DNA of 64,000 nucleotides from Flavobacteriales bacterium (GTDB lineage: Bacteria; Bacteroidota; Bacteroidia; Flavobacteriales; Flavobacteriaceae): positions 123,831 through 187,830 of the forward strand of contig JAGXRF010000064.1 in NCBI GenBank assembly GCA_018335925.1. The letters run 5' to 3'. The notes beneath the pieces are model-generated. The model was given only the letters and a program-made list of their open reading frames with translations, ran no database searches and was not told the origin of the DNA. The position numbers were made by a program, and so were the translations under genes. Shown here piece by piece: positions 40,384 through 49,850 of the stretch (the stretch's first letter is position 1; each line of letters starts with the position of its first letter).

Positions 40384-43300
40384 TTATTGAATCACTACTT
40401 TGAATGAATTTGAATTGGTTGAATTTTCTGGTGCATACATACTTTGTAACATTGCGATGCCTACATCAAAAACACCTTTGTTGTTGGCTTTTAGTTCGTA
40501 TTCCAAAACATAAGTACCTCTAACAATTTCATCAAAAAAGAAGTGTGTAGCCGCATCTTTGGTGCTTTGGTAGTATATTAATCCGAATTGGTTTTTGTTT
40601 TCTGATAATACATCTTTAGGTTCAAAACCAGCAGCTCTGTAGTCTTTTAAATGCATAAAAGTAACATCTTCCGTTAGGGTAAGAATAAGTTGAATCTTAA
40701 CCAAGTCTCCTAAATTAACAGACTGATAAGGAGCTATTTCCACAAAATCGGTTCCTTCTTTTTTCCACAATTTCTTTTCAAGTTTAACTATTTGGTTATT
40801 GGCTGCCATCACCTCGTTAATGGGACTAAGGTATTGCCATTGCAAACTTCCGTAAACCGGCATTTCCGATGGATTTTTTACCACAACTTCATGCAAATTA
40901 GAAGTAATGTTTTGGGTTTCCATTACTTCTTTAGCTCCCATGATGGGGCTTGGAGAATTTTTAGCCAACAAGTTTTTTACCTCTGCATTGCTGCCACTAA
41001 AATCAAGTTCTACTGCCTTCATTTGCCAAGCAGCACCCAATTGCAACATGCCATATAATGCCATGGTAGTTGCTTTGGTTGTGCTCCATTGGTTGTTTTG
41101 TTTGTTTTTAATTAGCCATATTTTCATTTCCTCTACTGCTTCTTTTTGTCCGTTAATTTCCTGAAAAGCTTCCATAACAGCCACTTGGGTTTCAACAGGG
41201 TAATTGCTTAATTTGCTGCTGTTTTCTTTCCAATACATTCCCCAATCTGGGTTGTTGGTTGCGGATTGCAAAATGTTTTCTAAAATATTTTTGGCTGTTT
41301 TTTCTTGATTCCAATCTTTGCACAAAAGAGCAAACTTGGCTTTTTCTTCTATATTAAAATCGAGCCATTGGTTTTGATAAAAATGGATGGTTTCTTGGCT
41401 AACAATCACCAAACTGTCTGGCATTGGATAATGGATTTTATACGAATTTCGGGCATATAAGTATTTTTTCAATTTTTGATGAAATCTTGGCATAAAATCA
41501 TTTTTAGGAGTTGAGGTTTTTTTAGCAACCTTGTAATCTTCCCAAAAAATTTGATCAAGTTTTTGAATGGCAGGTTGCACAATTTCTGCTACCTCTTTAG
41601 AATTGGTTTGGGTTACTTTTTGAAGTTTTGCAAATCCTTCTAACAAATAAAACGTAATAAAATGATTACCACTTCCGTTCGGAAACCACGAAAACAAACC
41701 CTCGTAAGTTTGGTTATTTTTGATTTTTTCTAAAATCTTGTTATTAATTTCCGGATTTTTGCTTTGCAATAACAAGTTGGCAAGGTTTTCTTTTTTCTTT
41801 TTGTCCGATAGCAACTCGGCTACCCACGGGGTTTCTTGTTTGGTTATTTGCAAAGTAGTTTCGTTGTTTTCTTCTTTTGGGCTTTCAGACTTTACCCATT
41901 CTTCAAGGATGCTTTTAATTTCGGGAAATTGGTTAATAAAATGTTGAGATAGGCTATTGGCAAAGTACTTAGAAAATAACTGCTCCGTGCATTCGTGTTC
42001 AAAACCAATCAAATAAGGCAATGCTTGTAAGGAGGTCCACAATGGGTTGGCTTGGTATTGCAACTTCCAGAAAACAGGTTGGTAACTTGGCTTTATTTGT
42101 TGCAAACTTTGCAAAGCGATGGTTTTGGTTTGGTAGGGTTTTAGCCACAAAGGCTGGGTTTCGGTTACCAAAATTTGGTTGCTAAGTACTGGGATTTGGT
42201 GTTCTTCTCCATCGGAAAAATTACCACTACTTGCCACTAACTTAATGATTAAACTGCTTAGGTTTTCCGGAATTTTAATTTTCCATTCAACCATGCCATT
42301 TTGTTTGGCTTTTAATAAAATATTTTGTAAGTTGTTTTGTTGCAACACTTGGTTGGTGATGTTACTGTTATTTTCGGGGTTGGTTATTTGAATAAGTCCA
42401 TTAGTTTGCAAATCTTCGGGAGTGAGGTTGCTTATTTTGGCTTGCAGAATTAATTCATCTCCTGCCCTTACAAAACGGGGCATGTTGGGAGTTATCATTA
42501 ACTTTTTTTGTGTAGTAATCGATTTTTCTAAATACCCAAAATTCGCTTTTCTGTCGTGTGCCATCAATCTAAGTTTCCATTGTGTAACTTGCTCAGGTGA
42601 CTGAAAACTAAGCACCGTTTCTCCTTTTTTATTGGTTAGGATATTAGGATAAAAAAATGCAGTTTCTTTAAAGTCTTTTCTGGCTTTGGTTTGCATCATA
42701 GATTCCTCAAGTGCTTTTTCCATCCCTTTTTTAGTAGAAATTACTACTACCCCATTGATGCCTCTGGTACCATAAATATTGGTGGCTGCCTCTCCTTTAA
42801 GTATGTTAATATCATAGACTTCGTCTATTAAAATTTTAAAAAATTGATCTTTTGTTAATGGTACTCCATCAATTACATATAATGGTTCTGTATTGGCGTT
42901 GATACTTCCTATACCTCGAATTAAAGTGTTAGAAATAACTCCTGGTTGCCCCGAACCAGTTGTAATTTGCAATCCTGTTATTTGTCCTTGTAAAGTTTTA
43001 AGATATGATCCATTTAAACTATTTTCTAATGTATCTGATGATACAATTGCAATTGCACTAACTGATTTGGCTCTTGTTTCAGACTTATACCCTTGAGCTA
43101 CCACTACAACCTCCTCCATCATTTGATTGCCTACCTCCAACTCTATTTTCGGAAGTTTTTTATTTGTATCTAGTTTAATATACTTTTCATTATAACCAAC
43201 ATAGGTGATCAATATTATATCCCCCTCTTTAGCAGCTAAACAAAAATTGCCATCAAAATCAGTAGTTGTCCCATTTTTTGTGCCTGATACAATTACAGTT

Positions 43301-46300
43301 GCACCTGGCAATGGCATACCATCTCCGTAAACAATACCACAGTATTGGTTCCCAACAATTTCTACATTAACATTACTATATAAATTTTTATAATACTGGG
43401 CATCAAATTTGGTTTTCTGTAAATTTAAACCATACAAATTAAGGTTATCGTTTGCATAAAATAAACCATTATTGTTGCGGTAAATATTACTGTTGTAGGA
43501 TATAATAGAATAGTATTTACTTGTAAAGTTATAGGTAAGCCCCTCAAAATATCTATTACTTACCCATTTTTCTCTTTTGTGCTTTTCAAATAATTCCCAA
43601 TTTCGGGTCGTAAATTCATCCAAAGAACTATCATACATAGAAGCCAAAACTTCAAATATAGGTTTATTTTTGGCAGAAGTTTTAACAGTGAATGTCCATT
43701 TTTCATTGCTTCCGGGTTCCATAAAATTTCTAAACGAAGAAGTCTCTATGGTAATACTTTCACTTTCGTTACCAAATTTCGGATTCCATTGCAAGCTTTC
43801 TTCCACCTTATTTCCGTTTTTAACTGTATAAACTTGGAGCTTATAGCTTCTGTTTAGGTTTTTAAGAGCAAATGTATATGTTGTATCTTTGGTTGTTTGG
43901 AAAACCAATCTTTCTTGCACCAGGTTATCTTCGTCTAACAATACCAAATGCACATAACAGGGAGCTACATTGGTTTGAATCTTTGAAATTAGATTTTTGG
44001 TTTTTTCTATCTTATCTAATTCTAAAAAACTCAATTTAAATTTAGTATAGTTAGATAAGAATTCCTTGTTTTTGAGTGTTATAAATTGCTTACTGCTAAT
44101 AGTATCATTCCCGTCCAACCCAAACGCATAAATTTCATAGCTGCCCATTTCCCAATTCTTAAAATTGTTAATGGTTTTTACCAAATCTTTGGTGTTGGTA
44201 AAAACGGTATCTTTTATTTTTTTTAAGCGTTTTGTTATAAATACCTCGTTATCCTTGTAACTATATTTCGGAAATAAATTTGTAAAAGTTTCCACGGGTA
44301 TACTAAAAATACTTGGTGCACTCCAAGGTCTAAAATATTCATTCTCTGGATGATTGCTTATTTTAAAAATTTGTAAACGAACGTCTTCTTCAATAGCTTG
44401 GTTGTCACTATTAATAGTGCTTATTTTAATGTTAGCTTTATCTTCTGCAATCCATTCAGATGAAGATATTACACTTAACTTATAAGCATTTTTATGTACC
44501 GTAATGTTTTTTTCTGCTGTCTGCACTTCTCCTTGCACCTCTTGAGCTGTAATTTTTAAAGTGTAGTTATGAGTTTTTCCCCAATTGTTTAAAAAAGCAG
44601 TATGGTTTTTGGTGTTTAATAAAATATTAAACGTGCCATTCTCTTGGGTTTCTATATCTCCAGAAAACAAAAATGGTTTTTGGGAGTTGTTGGCATCAAA
44701 AAATTCATATTTAATTTTAAAGTTACTTGCATTGGCTCCTGAAAAACTTTTTACTTCACCTGAAATATTAATTTCGTCACCCATCCGATATTTGGTTTTT
44801 ATGGCATCTATTTCAACTTTAAAAGTGGGCCTTTTGTATTCTTCTACCCTAAATTCAACTGTGGTTTCATAAAAATTTATGTTATCCCAAAACGGATGCT
44901 CGTCATTTTTTTTGCTGTACATTGGATCTTTTTCATAGTCTTCATCCTCATCTATACTAATAGAAAAAGTACCATTTAAGGTGTTTTTAGGCAAATCAAA
45001 CGAACCAAAAACACTACCAAAACTATTTAATTTCAATCGTTTATTATAAATTTCATTGCCATTGGTATCTTCTGCAACTATTTGCACAAATCTATCTGCA
45101 ACCATTTTGTAGGAGTGATTATCTTCATGATATTGCACTAAAACTCCTTTAAAATAAACTGTTTGACCAGGCCTATAAATAGCTCTGTCTAAATACAAAT
45201 AGCCTCTAACTTTTAAATCATCGTACTTGGTCGGTTTGTATTTGGATTTTTTTGTTTTTGTCATTCCATTCTGAGTAACCTCTTTGTAATATGGATTGTA
45301 TTTTTGAGAAATTACTACCGTGTCTTTTTCAGAAGCCATCCAATTAAAATTGGTTCTGAATTTGTTGTTTTTAGCAAAAGAAACTTTTCCGCTTTGATTG
45401 GTTTTTTGCATTAATTCGTTGTGATGCAGGGAAATATTGGGTAATGGTTTTCCAGAAACAAAATCTAACACCTGAAAATGATGTTGGTTTTTTTCGAAAA
45501 ACTCCATATAATACAACTCATTAACTTCCAAAACATTCCATTTCAAAAACTCATCATTTAAATTATTGATAGGATGATAAGAAAAAGCAACCAAATAGTT
45601 GCTATTTGGTAAGCCATTAAGGTAATATTCTGTGGAATGCTCGTAGTCTTTTTTAGGAATTGGCAAACTAAAAAACTGCTTGTCCACTAACTTTAGATCA
45701 TTGCTGTTTTCTTTAATTAAAAGCGATTTGTTGATATAATCCCCTTTTTGAAATTTGAAATAAAAATCCGAAGGAATTTGATAAACGTTCACATATAAAG
45801 TATCTACATTTCGGTAATTAGCTTTGAATAATATGGCTTGGTTGGGACTTTTATTACCTTCCATTACTACATGCAGTGATTTTTGTTGCAAGCTATTTTT
45901 AAGTACTTCAAACGGGATAGTGGGCTCTTTTAATCCATTTTTTTTAACAACAGAATCGCAGGAAAAAACAACTTTTTCTTTAATGTCATTTTCCATGGTA
46001 GCACCCTCTAAAACATGATTTAGATGGATGTAATACAAAGACAATCGAGCTGTATTATCTGAAAAAGATTGGTAACTTTTTCTATAAAAATCTTTTCGTT
46101 TTTGGTGGTCATAAAAAATTTCGTGCACCCATTGAATTCTTTTGTTAATAGTTCGTACCAACTCATATTCCCTTTTTTGTTCAAAGTAGTAGTTTTCTAA
46201 AAACTGAAATCCGGAGATAATTTTACCAAAATTATCTCCTGTATTTGTTTTAATAGACACAAATTCGGTAGTGTTGGCATACCAATTTTGACGGTATTCT

Positions 46301-46941
46301 AATTTCCATTTGTCTTTTTCTCCATAACTAATACTTTGGTTAAGGTAGTTGAAATAGTTGCTCCAAAAAAAATCGAACAAATTACGTTGGTAATCAATAC
46401 TATATTTTTCAAAAGAAACCAAATCATTGTACTTCTTTAAATTTTCTTGCAACAGTTGTTTTTTGGGTTCCAAACTTTTTTCATAAGCCATTAAAATTTG
46501 TTCTTGGTATTGCTTTTTAGTCCATAACTTCCAATTGTTATTCTCAACATTAATAACTTCTCGTTGGTCAATAACAGACCGATTAAAATTGTATAAACTT
46601 GTTAAAATGGAAGCATATATTTGCTCCATAAAGTTTTTTGCAGGAAATTGGATTTGTTCCTTTTCTTTTTGCAAAAGTTGGATAATCTTATTTTGTGCAT
46701 CTTCTTCTAAAACTGTGATATATCTTGATTTGTGTAAAAAACACTTGATTTGTTCGGTTTCGTTTTGATTTGATTTTGCATTTTTCCATAGGATATCTAT
46801 CAAACTATCTGCACATTTCACTTTTCCTTCTAATTCAAATTGCGCAATTTTATTCCAAGGATTCCATTGAGCATTTCCAAATGAAAAAAACATAAATAAT
46901 AAAATTAATTTGCTCAAAAACTTGATTGGAAATGGTATCAT
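40384..46941 (-). CDS. Giant alpha-2-macroglobulin protein with embedded carboxypeptidase-regulatory/TonB-plug module
   Basis: 2185 residues in one uninterrupted frame. Signal peptide 1-24 (FGNA before QW), no clear lipobox. The MG2-type domain is marked by LDRAIYRPGQTVYFKG (D585). A bait-region-domain-like segment follows (LASMYDSSLDEF, near 1120). At 1201-1270 is a carboxypeptidase-D-like domain (GDGMPLPGATVIVSG, TDFDGNFCL), a TonB-box-like MMEEVVVVAQG (1274-1284), then a TonB plug to about 1406 (LIRGIGSINANTEPLYVIDG, GTRGINGVVVISTKKG). There is no barrel. The A2M domain resumes at about 1426 (TAFFYPNILTNKKGETVLSF). The thioester motif CTEQ is intact at 1651-1654, then an alpha/alpha-toroid domain and C-terminal MG domains. 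Bacterial A2Ms trap proteases in the periplasm; the plug's role is unknown. Confidence 0.9.
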   Translation of the reverse strand: MIPFPIKFLSKLILLFMFFSFGNAQWNPWNKIAQFELEGKVKCADSLIDILWKNAKSNQNETEQIKCFLHKSRYITVLEEDAQNKIIQLLQKEKEQIQFPAKNFMEQIYASILTSLYNFNRSVIDQREVINVENNNWKLWTKKQYQEQILMAYEKSLEPKKQLLQENLKKYNDLVSFEKYSIDYQRNLFDFFWSNYFNYLNQSISYGEKDKWKLEYRQNWYANTTEFVSIKTNTGDNFGKIISGFQFLENYYFEQKREYELVRTINKRIQWVHEIFYDHQKRKDFYRKSYQSFSDNTARLSLYYIHLNHVLEGATMENDIKEKVVFSCDSVVKKNGLKEPTIPFEVLKNSLQQKSLHVVMEGNKSPNQAILFKANYRNVDTLYVNVYQIPSDFYFKFQKGDYINKSLLIKENSNDLKLVDKQFFSLPIPKKDYEHSTEYYLNGLPNSNYLVAFSYHPINNLNDEFLKWNVLEVNELYYMEFFEKNQHHFQVLDFVSGKPLPNISLHHNELMQKTNQSGKVSFAKNNKFRTNFNWMASEKDTVVISQKYNPYYKEVTQNGMTKTKKSKYKPTKYDDLKVRGYLYLDRAIYRPGQTVYFKGVLVQYHEDNHSYKMVADRFVQIVAEDTNGNEIYNKRLKLNSFGSVFGSFDLPKNTLNGTFSISIDEDEDYEKDPMYSKKNDEHPFWDNINFYETTVEFRVEEYKRPTFKVEIDAIKTKYRMGDEINISGEVKSFSGANASNFKIKYEFFDANNSQKPFLFSGDIETQENGTFNILLNTKNHTAFLNNWGKTHNYTLKITAQEVQGEVQTAEKNITVHKNAYKLSVISSSEWIAEDKANIKISTINSDNQAIEEDVRLQIFKISNHPENEYFRPWSAPSIFSIPVETFTNLFPKYSYKDNEVFITKRLKKIKDTVFTNTKDLVKTINNFKNWEMGSYEIYAFGLDGNDTISSKQFITLKNKEFLSNYTKFKLSFLELDKIEKTKNLISKIQTNVAPCYVHLVLLDEDNLVQERLVFQTTKDTTYTFALKNLNRSYKLQVYTVKNGNKVEESLQWNPKFGNESESITIETSSFRNFMEPGSNEKWTFTVKTSAKNKPIFEVLASMYDSSLDEFTTRNWELFEKHKREKWVSNRYFEGLTYNFTSKYYSIISYNSNIYRNNNGLFYANDNLNLYGLNLQKTKFDAQYYKNLYSNVNVEIVGNQYCGIVYGDGMPLPGATVIVSGTKNGTTTDFDGNFCLAAKEGDIILITYVGYNEKYIKLDTNKKLPKIELEVGNQMMEEVVVVAQGYKSETRAKSVSAIAIVSSDTLENSLNGSYLKTLQGQITGLQITTGSGQPGVISNTLIRGIGSINANTEPLYVIDGVPLTKDQFFKILIDEVYDINILKGEAATNIYGTRGINGVVVISTKKGMEKALEESMMQTKARKDFKETAFFYPNILTNKKGETVLSFQSPEQVTQWKLRLMAHDRKANFGYLEKSITTQKKLMITPNMPRFVRAGDELILQAKISNLTPEDLQTNGLIQITNPENNSNITNQVLQQNNLQNILLKAKQNGMVEWKIKIPENLSSLIIKLVASSGNFSDGEEHQIPVLSNQILVTETQPLWLKPYQTKTIALQSLQQIKPSYQPVFWKLQYQANPLWTSLQALPYLIGFEHECTEQLFSKYFANSLSQHFINQFPEIKSILEEWVKSESPKEENNETTLQITKQETPWVAELLSDKKKKENLANLLLQSKNPEINNKILEKIKNNQTYEGLFSWFPNGSGNHFITFYLLEGFAKLQKVTQTNSKEVAEIVQPAIQKLDQIFWEDYKVAKKTSTPKNDFMPRFHQKLKKYLYARNSYKIHYPMPDSLVIVSQETIHFYQNQWLDFNIEEKAKFALLCKDWNQEKTAKNILENILQSATNNPDWGMYWKENSSKLSNYPVETQVAVMEAFQEINGQKEAVEEMKIWLIKNKQNNQWSTTKATTMALYGMLQLGAAWQMKAVELDFSGSNAEVKNLLAKNSPSPIMGAKEVMETQNITSNLHEVVVKNPSEMPVYGSLQWQYLSPINEVMAANNQIVKLEKKLWKKEGTDFVEIAPYQSVNLGDLVKIQLILTLTEDVTFMHLKDYRAAGFEPKDVLSENKNQFGLIYYQSTKDAATHFFFDEIVRGTYVLEYELKANNKGVFDVGIAMLQSMYAPENSTNSNSFKVVIQ

Positions 46942-46981
46942 AATGCAATAATTTGTTAAGTAGTATTATTCAGAAACTAAA

Positions 46982-46999
46982 TATAGTAATTTTACTATA
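46982..46999. promoter_or_regulatory. 18-bp palindrome between the A2M and TPR genes
   Basis: TATAGTAA-TT-TTACTATA, a perfect inverted repeat in the 69-bp divergent spacer. It overlaps a -7-like TATATTTA on the minus strand. A dimeric regulator could act on both genes; no regulator gene is adjacent. Confidence 0.45.
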
Positions 47000-47010
47000 A
47001 ATTTTGCACA

Positions 47011-47694
47011 TTGGTAAAACTCGTTTTATTTCTGATTAGTTTTTCAATCAACAACGACCTCCAAAAAGGCATTCAACTATTTGAACAAAGCAAATACGAG
47101 GAAGCTAAAAAGGTGTTTGAAAAAATTTTAACTGAGAATCCTAAAGACTATCAAGCGATGGAATATTTGGGAGACATTGCTTTTTACCAAAAAGATTGGG
47201 AAAGCTGCATGATGCATTTTGGAAAACTTAAAGATGTTTTTCCAAAAAATGCCGATTTTCACTTTAAATATGGTGGTGCTATGGGTTTTCATGCCAAAGA
47301 AATTAGCAAATTCAAAGCATTAAGATTGATTGACACCATAGAAGCTTCTTTTTTAAAAGCGGCTTCACTAGATCCGAATCATATTCATGTTCGTTGGGCA
47401 TTGGTAATGTTTTATTGTGAATTGCCCGGAATTTTAGGAGGAAGCGAAAAAAAATCTCTGAAATATGCTACTGAATTGATGCAAATATCTAAAGTTGATG
47501 GCTATTTGGCATATGGGCACATTGAAGAATATTTCAAAAGATACGAGAAAGCGGAACAATATTTTTTAAAAGCTCATCAAATTGGCAATTCTAAAGTAAC
47601 TTTTCAACGATTATTTGATTTGTATTCCAACAAAATGAAAGACGCTGCAAAAGCTCAAAAACTGAAAAGTGCTTCTTCTCCAAAAAATAGCTAG
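47011..47694 (+). CDS. TPR-repeat protein, exported
   Basis: 227 residues. The frame opens after a TAA at 46987, and the first usable codon is TTG at 47011, giving MVKLVLFLISFSINN, a short signal-like N-terminus; no in-frame ATG precedes the TPR region. TPR helices follow: LQKGIQLFEQSKYEEAKKVF, EYLGDIAFYQKDWESCMMHF, and later YKRYEKAEQYFLKAHQIG-like repeats. TPR proteins mediate protein-protein contacts; no enzymatic motif is present. It diverges from the A2M gene and ends 60 bp before the Mur ligase gene. Confidence 0.75.
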   Translation: MVKLVLFLISFSINNDLQKGIQLFEQSKYEEAKKVFEKILTENPKDYQAMEYLGDIAFYQKDWESCMMHFGKLKDVFPKNADFHFKYGGAMGFHAKEISKFKALRLIDTIEASFLKAASLDPNHIHVRWALVMFYCELPGILGGSEKKSLKYATELMQISKVDGYLAYGHIEEYFKRYEKAEQYFLKAHQIGNSKVTFQRLFDLYSNKMKDAAKAQKLKSASSPKNS

Positions 47695-47754
47695 TATTTG
47701 TAGAATGTTTTTCTTGGTAAAATTTTACATTTGTATTGCTAGCATTATACACCC

Positions 47755-49113
47755 ATGAACATTCATTTTATTGCCATTGGAGGTGCAGCCATGCACAATT
47801 TGGCTTTGGCATTACACCATAAAGGATACCAAATAACCGGAAGTGACGACACCATTTTTGAACCATCCAAATCAAGATTGGAAAAATATGGACTTTTGCC
47901 ACCAACTTTTGGTTGGTTTCCTGAAAAAATTCATTCTAATTTAGATGCGGTGATTGTTGGAATGCATGCCAAGGCAGATAACCCTGAGTTAATCCAAGCT
48001 CAAAAAATGGGATTAACCATTTATTCTTATCCTGAATTTTTATACCAGCAAAGCAAAGATAAAACAAGAGTTGTAATAGGAGGATCGCACGGAAAAACCA
48101 CAATTACTTCAATGGTTTTACATGTAATGCAAGAATGCAACAAAAAAGTTGATTATATGGTTGGTGCATTATTAGAAGGATTTGAAACCATGGTGCATTT
48201 GACCAACGAAAATGATTTTATGGTATTAGAAGGGGATGAATACCTCACCTCACCAATTGATTTGCGACCTAAATTTCATTTATACCACCCAAATATTGCT
48301 TTAATATCCGGTATCGCTTGGGACCATATCAATGTGTTTCCAACCATAGAAAATTATGTAGAGCAATTTGAAATTTTTATTGAAAAAATAACTCCCGGTG
48401 GGATATTAATTTATAATGAAGAAGATGATTTGGTGAAAAAAGTGGCAGAAAATGCCACCAATCCTATCCGAAAAATCGCTTATAAAACTCCTGTTTATAA
48501 AGTTGAAAACAACAAAACTTGGATAGAAACTACCGAAGGTTGGATGCCACTTCAGATTTTTGGAGCACATAATTTGAATAACTTAGCAGGTGCCAAATGG
48601 ATTTGTCAATGTATGGGAATTGATGAATTAGACTTTTATGAAGCCATTGCAACTTTTAAAGGAGCAAGTAAACGGTTGGAAAAAATTGCAGAAAGTACCC
48701 AAACTGTAATTTTTAAAGATTTTGCACATTCACCTAGTAAAGTAAAGGCAACGACCAATGCGGTAAAACAACAATTTGCCAATTGGAAATTATTGGCTTG
48801 TTTGGAATTACACACCTATAGCAGTTTAAATCCAGAGTTTTTAAAAGAATACCAACAAGCATTAGATGCAGCAGATACAGCAGTTGTTTTTTACAGCCCA
48901 GAAGCTTTGCAAATTAAACGAATGCAAGAAATTACCGAAGAACAAATTAAACAAGCATTTCAAAAACAAAATTTAATCGTACACACAAATCCACAAATAT
49001 TTCATGAGTTTTTGAAAAGCCAAGATTTAAACCAAACTGCACTATTGCTCATGAGTTCTGGTAATTATGGAGGTATTGATTTGGAAGAACTTAAAAGCTG
49101 GATAGTTTCTTAA
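47755..49113 (+). CDS. mpl: Mur ligase-family protein, Mpl-like (UDP-MurNAc:tripeptide ligase)
   Basis: 452 residues. The N-terminal Rossmann-like domain starts IHFIAIGGAAMHNLALAL, the central ATPase domain has the P-loop VIGGSHGKTTITSMV (about 107-121), LEGDEY and the SGIAWDHINVFPT segment; the C-terminal ligase domain follows (FKDFAHSPSKVKATTNAV). Mpl joins recycled L-Ala-gamma-D-Glu-mDAP to UDP-MurNAc. The HMHNL-type start fits the Bacteroidota Mpl-like group better than MurC, which normally sits in the mur/fts cluster. A TACATTTG -7-like element lies at 47726-47733. Confidence 0.83.
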   Translation: MNIHFIAIGGAAMHNLALALHHKGYQITGSDDTIFEPSKSRLEKYGLLPPTFGWFPEKIHSNLDAVIVGMHAKADNPELIQAQKMGLTIYSYPEFLYQQSKDKTRVVIGGSHGKTTITSMVLHVMQECNKKVDYMVGALLEGFETMVHLTNENDFMVLEGDEYLTSPIDLRPKFHLYHPNIALISGIAWDHINVFPTIENYVEQFEIFIEKITPGGILIYNEEDDLVKKVAENATNPIRKIAYKTPVYKVENNKTWIETTEGWMPLQIFGAHNLNNLAGAKWICQCMGIDELDFYEAIATFKGASKRLEKIAESTQTVIFKDFAHSPSKVKATTNAVKQQFANWKLLACLELHTYSSLNPEFLKEYQQALDAADTAVVFYSPEALQIKRMQEITEEQIKQAFQKQNLIVHTNPQIFHEFLKSQDLNQTALLLMSSGNYGGIDLEELKSWIVS

Positions 49114-49769
49114 GGTTCAAAAATATAATGTCCGGTAATTGGATAAGCAAATAACACATCTTCTATCACTTGTCCGCCTCCTATATTATGCATGATTAAA
49201 AATCTTTTTCCATCTGATGACTTTTGATGGGTTACTATTCCTATATGAGGTAACGTTCCGCCTAATCTCCAAGTTACCAAATGTCCCGGAAAATAGTCTT
49301 CTGAATTTGAGGTTACTGCAAGCTTTTTACCTTTTCTGGTAAAAAAAACTTCTAAGTTGGGGACTCTTCTGTGGTCAATATTGGTGTCTGTCTTGATTAA
49401 ACCCCAAATTTTTGGATATAAATTAAAATGTTTTTTCATGTCTTCATGAACCAAAACCTGTAAATCGACGCCTAATTTTCGATATGCTCTAACTACAACA
49501 TCCGAACAAACCCCAGTTTTTGAGGGTACATCTCCATTCGGATAATCAATAGATATATAATCTGAATCATATCGCACTTGTACATCTTTTAAATTGGCTG
49601 CCGCATTGGCTAACTTAAATAAAAAAGTGCTATCTGGATTTTCATTCTTTACAGAAGCAACTTTCTTTTGATGAACAACATGTAATGTTGCAACGTCTTT
49701 ATGTTGACAATAGGTTAGAAACAAAAGAAAAAAACATCCAAAATATTTAACAAAATCGTTTATTTGCAT
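49110..49769 (-). CDS. DUF1287-family protein, exported
   Basis: 219 residues. N-terminal hydrophobic segment to about residue 20 with a Cys at 21 (TYCQH), a possible lipoprotein signal. The DUF1287 signature is well preserved: YPNGDVPSKTGVCSDVVVRA, VHEDMKKHFNLYPKIWGL, NIDHRRVPNLEVFF, and PHIGIV near the end. The Cys/His/Asp arrangement (GVCSD ... LPHIG) resembles NlpC/P60-type peptidases, suggesting action on peptidoglycan, unproven. It overlaps the stop of the convergent Mur ligase gene by 3 bases. Confidence 0.85.
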   Translation of the reverse strand: MQINDFVKYFGCFFLLFLTYCQHKDVATLHVVHQKKVASVKNENPDSTFLFKLANAAANLKDVQVRYDSDYISIDYPNGDVPSKTGVCSDVVVRAYRKLGVDLQVLVHEDMKKHFNLYPKIWGLIKTDTNIDHRRVPNLEVFFTRKGKKLAVTSNSEDYFPGHLVTWRLGGTLPHIGIVTHQKSSDGKRFLIMHNIGGGQVIEDVLFAYPITGHYIFEP

Positions 49770-49850
49770 CTATTCGTAATTTTTCATAATTTAGAACTTC
49801 TTATAAACTAACGAGTTATCCTATTAGATATTGTAATTAATAAAAAAACA

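Noticed and set aside
42893..43096. Plus-strand frame opposite the plug region of the A2M gene
   Set aside because: Antisense shadow; the opposite frame is clearly coding.
40384..46941. Possibility that the A2M/plug frame is two genes joined by an assembly error
   Set aside because: The frame is continuous through both junctions, and the A2M domains continue normally on either side of the insert; still worth checking with reads.
47697..47733. Promoter ahead of the Mur ligase gene (TTTG and TACATTTG)
   Set aside because: The -7 element is good but the spacing to TTTG is 25 nt, beyond the usual range, so it was not listed as a separate feature.
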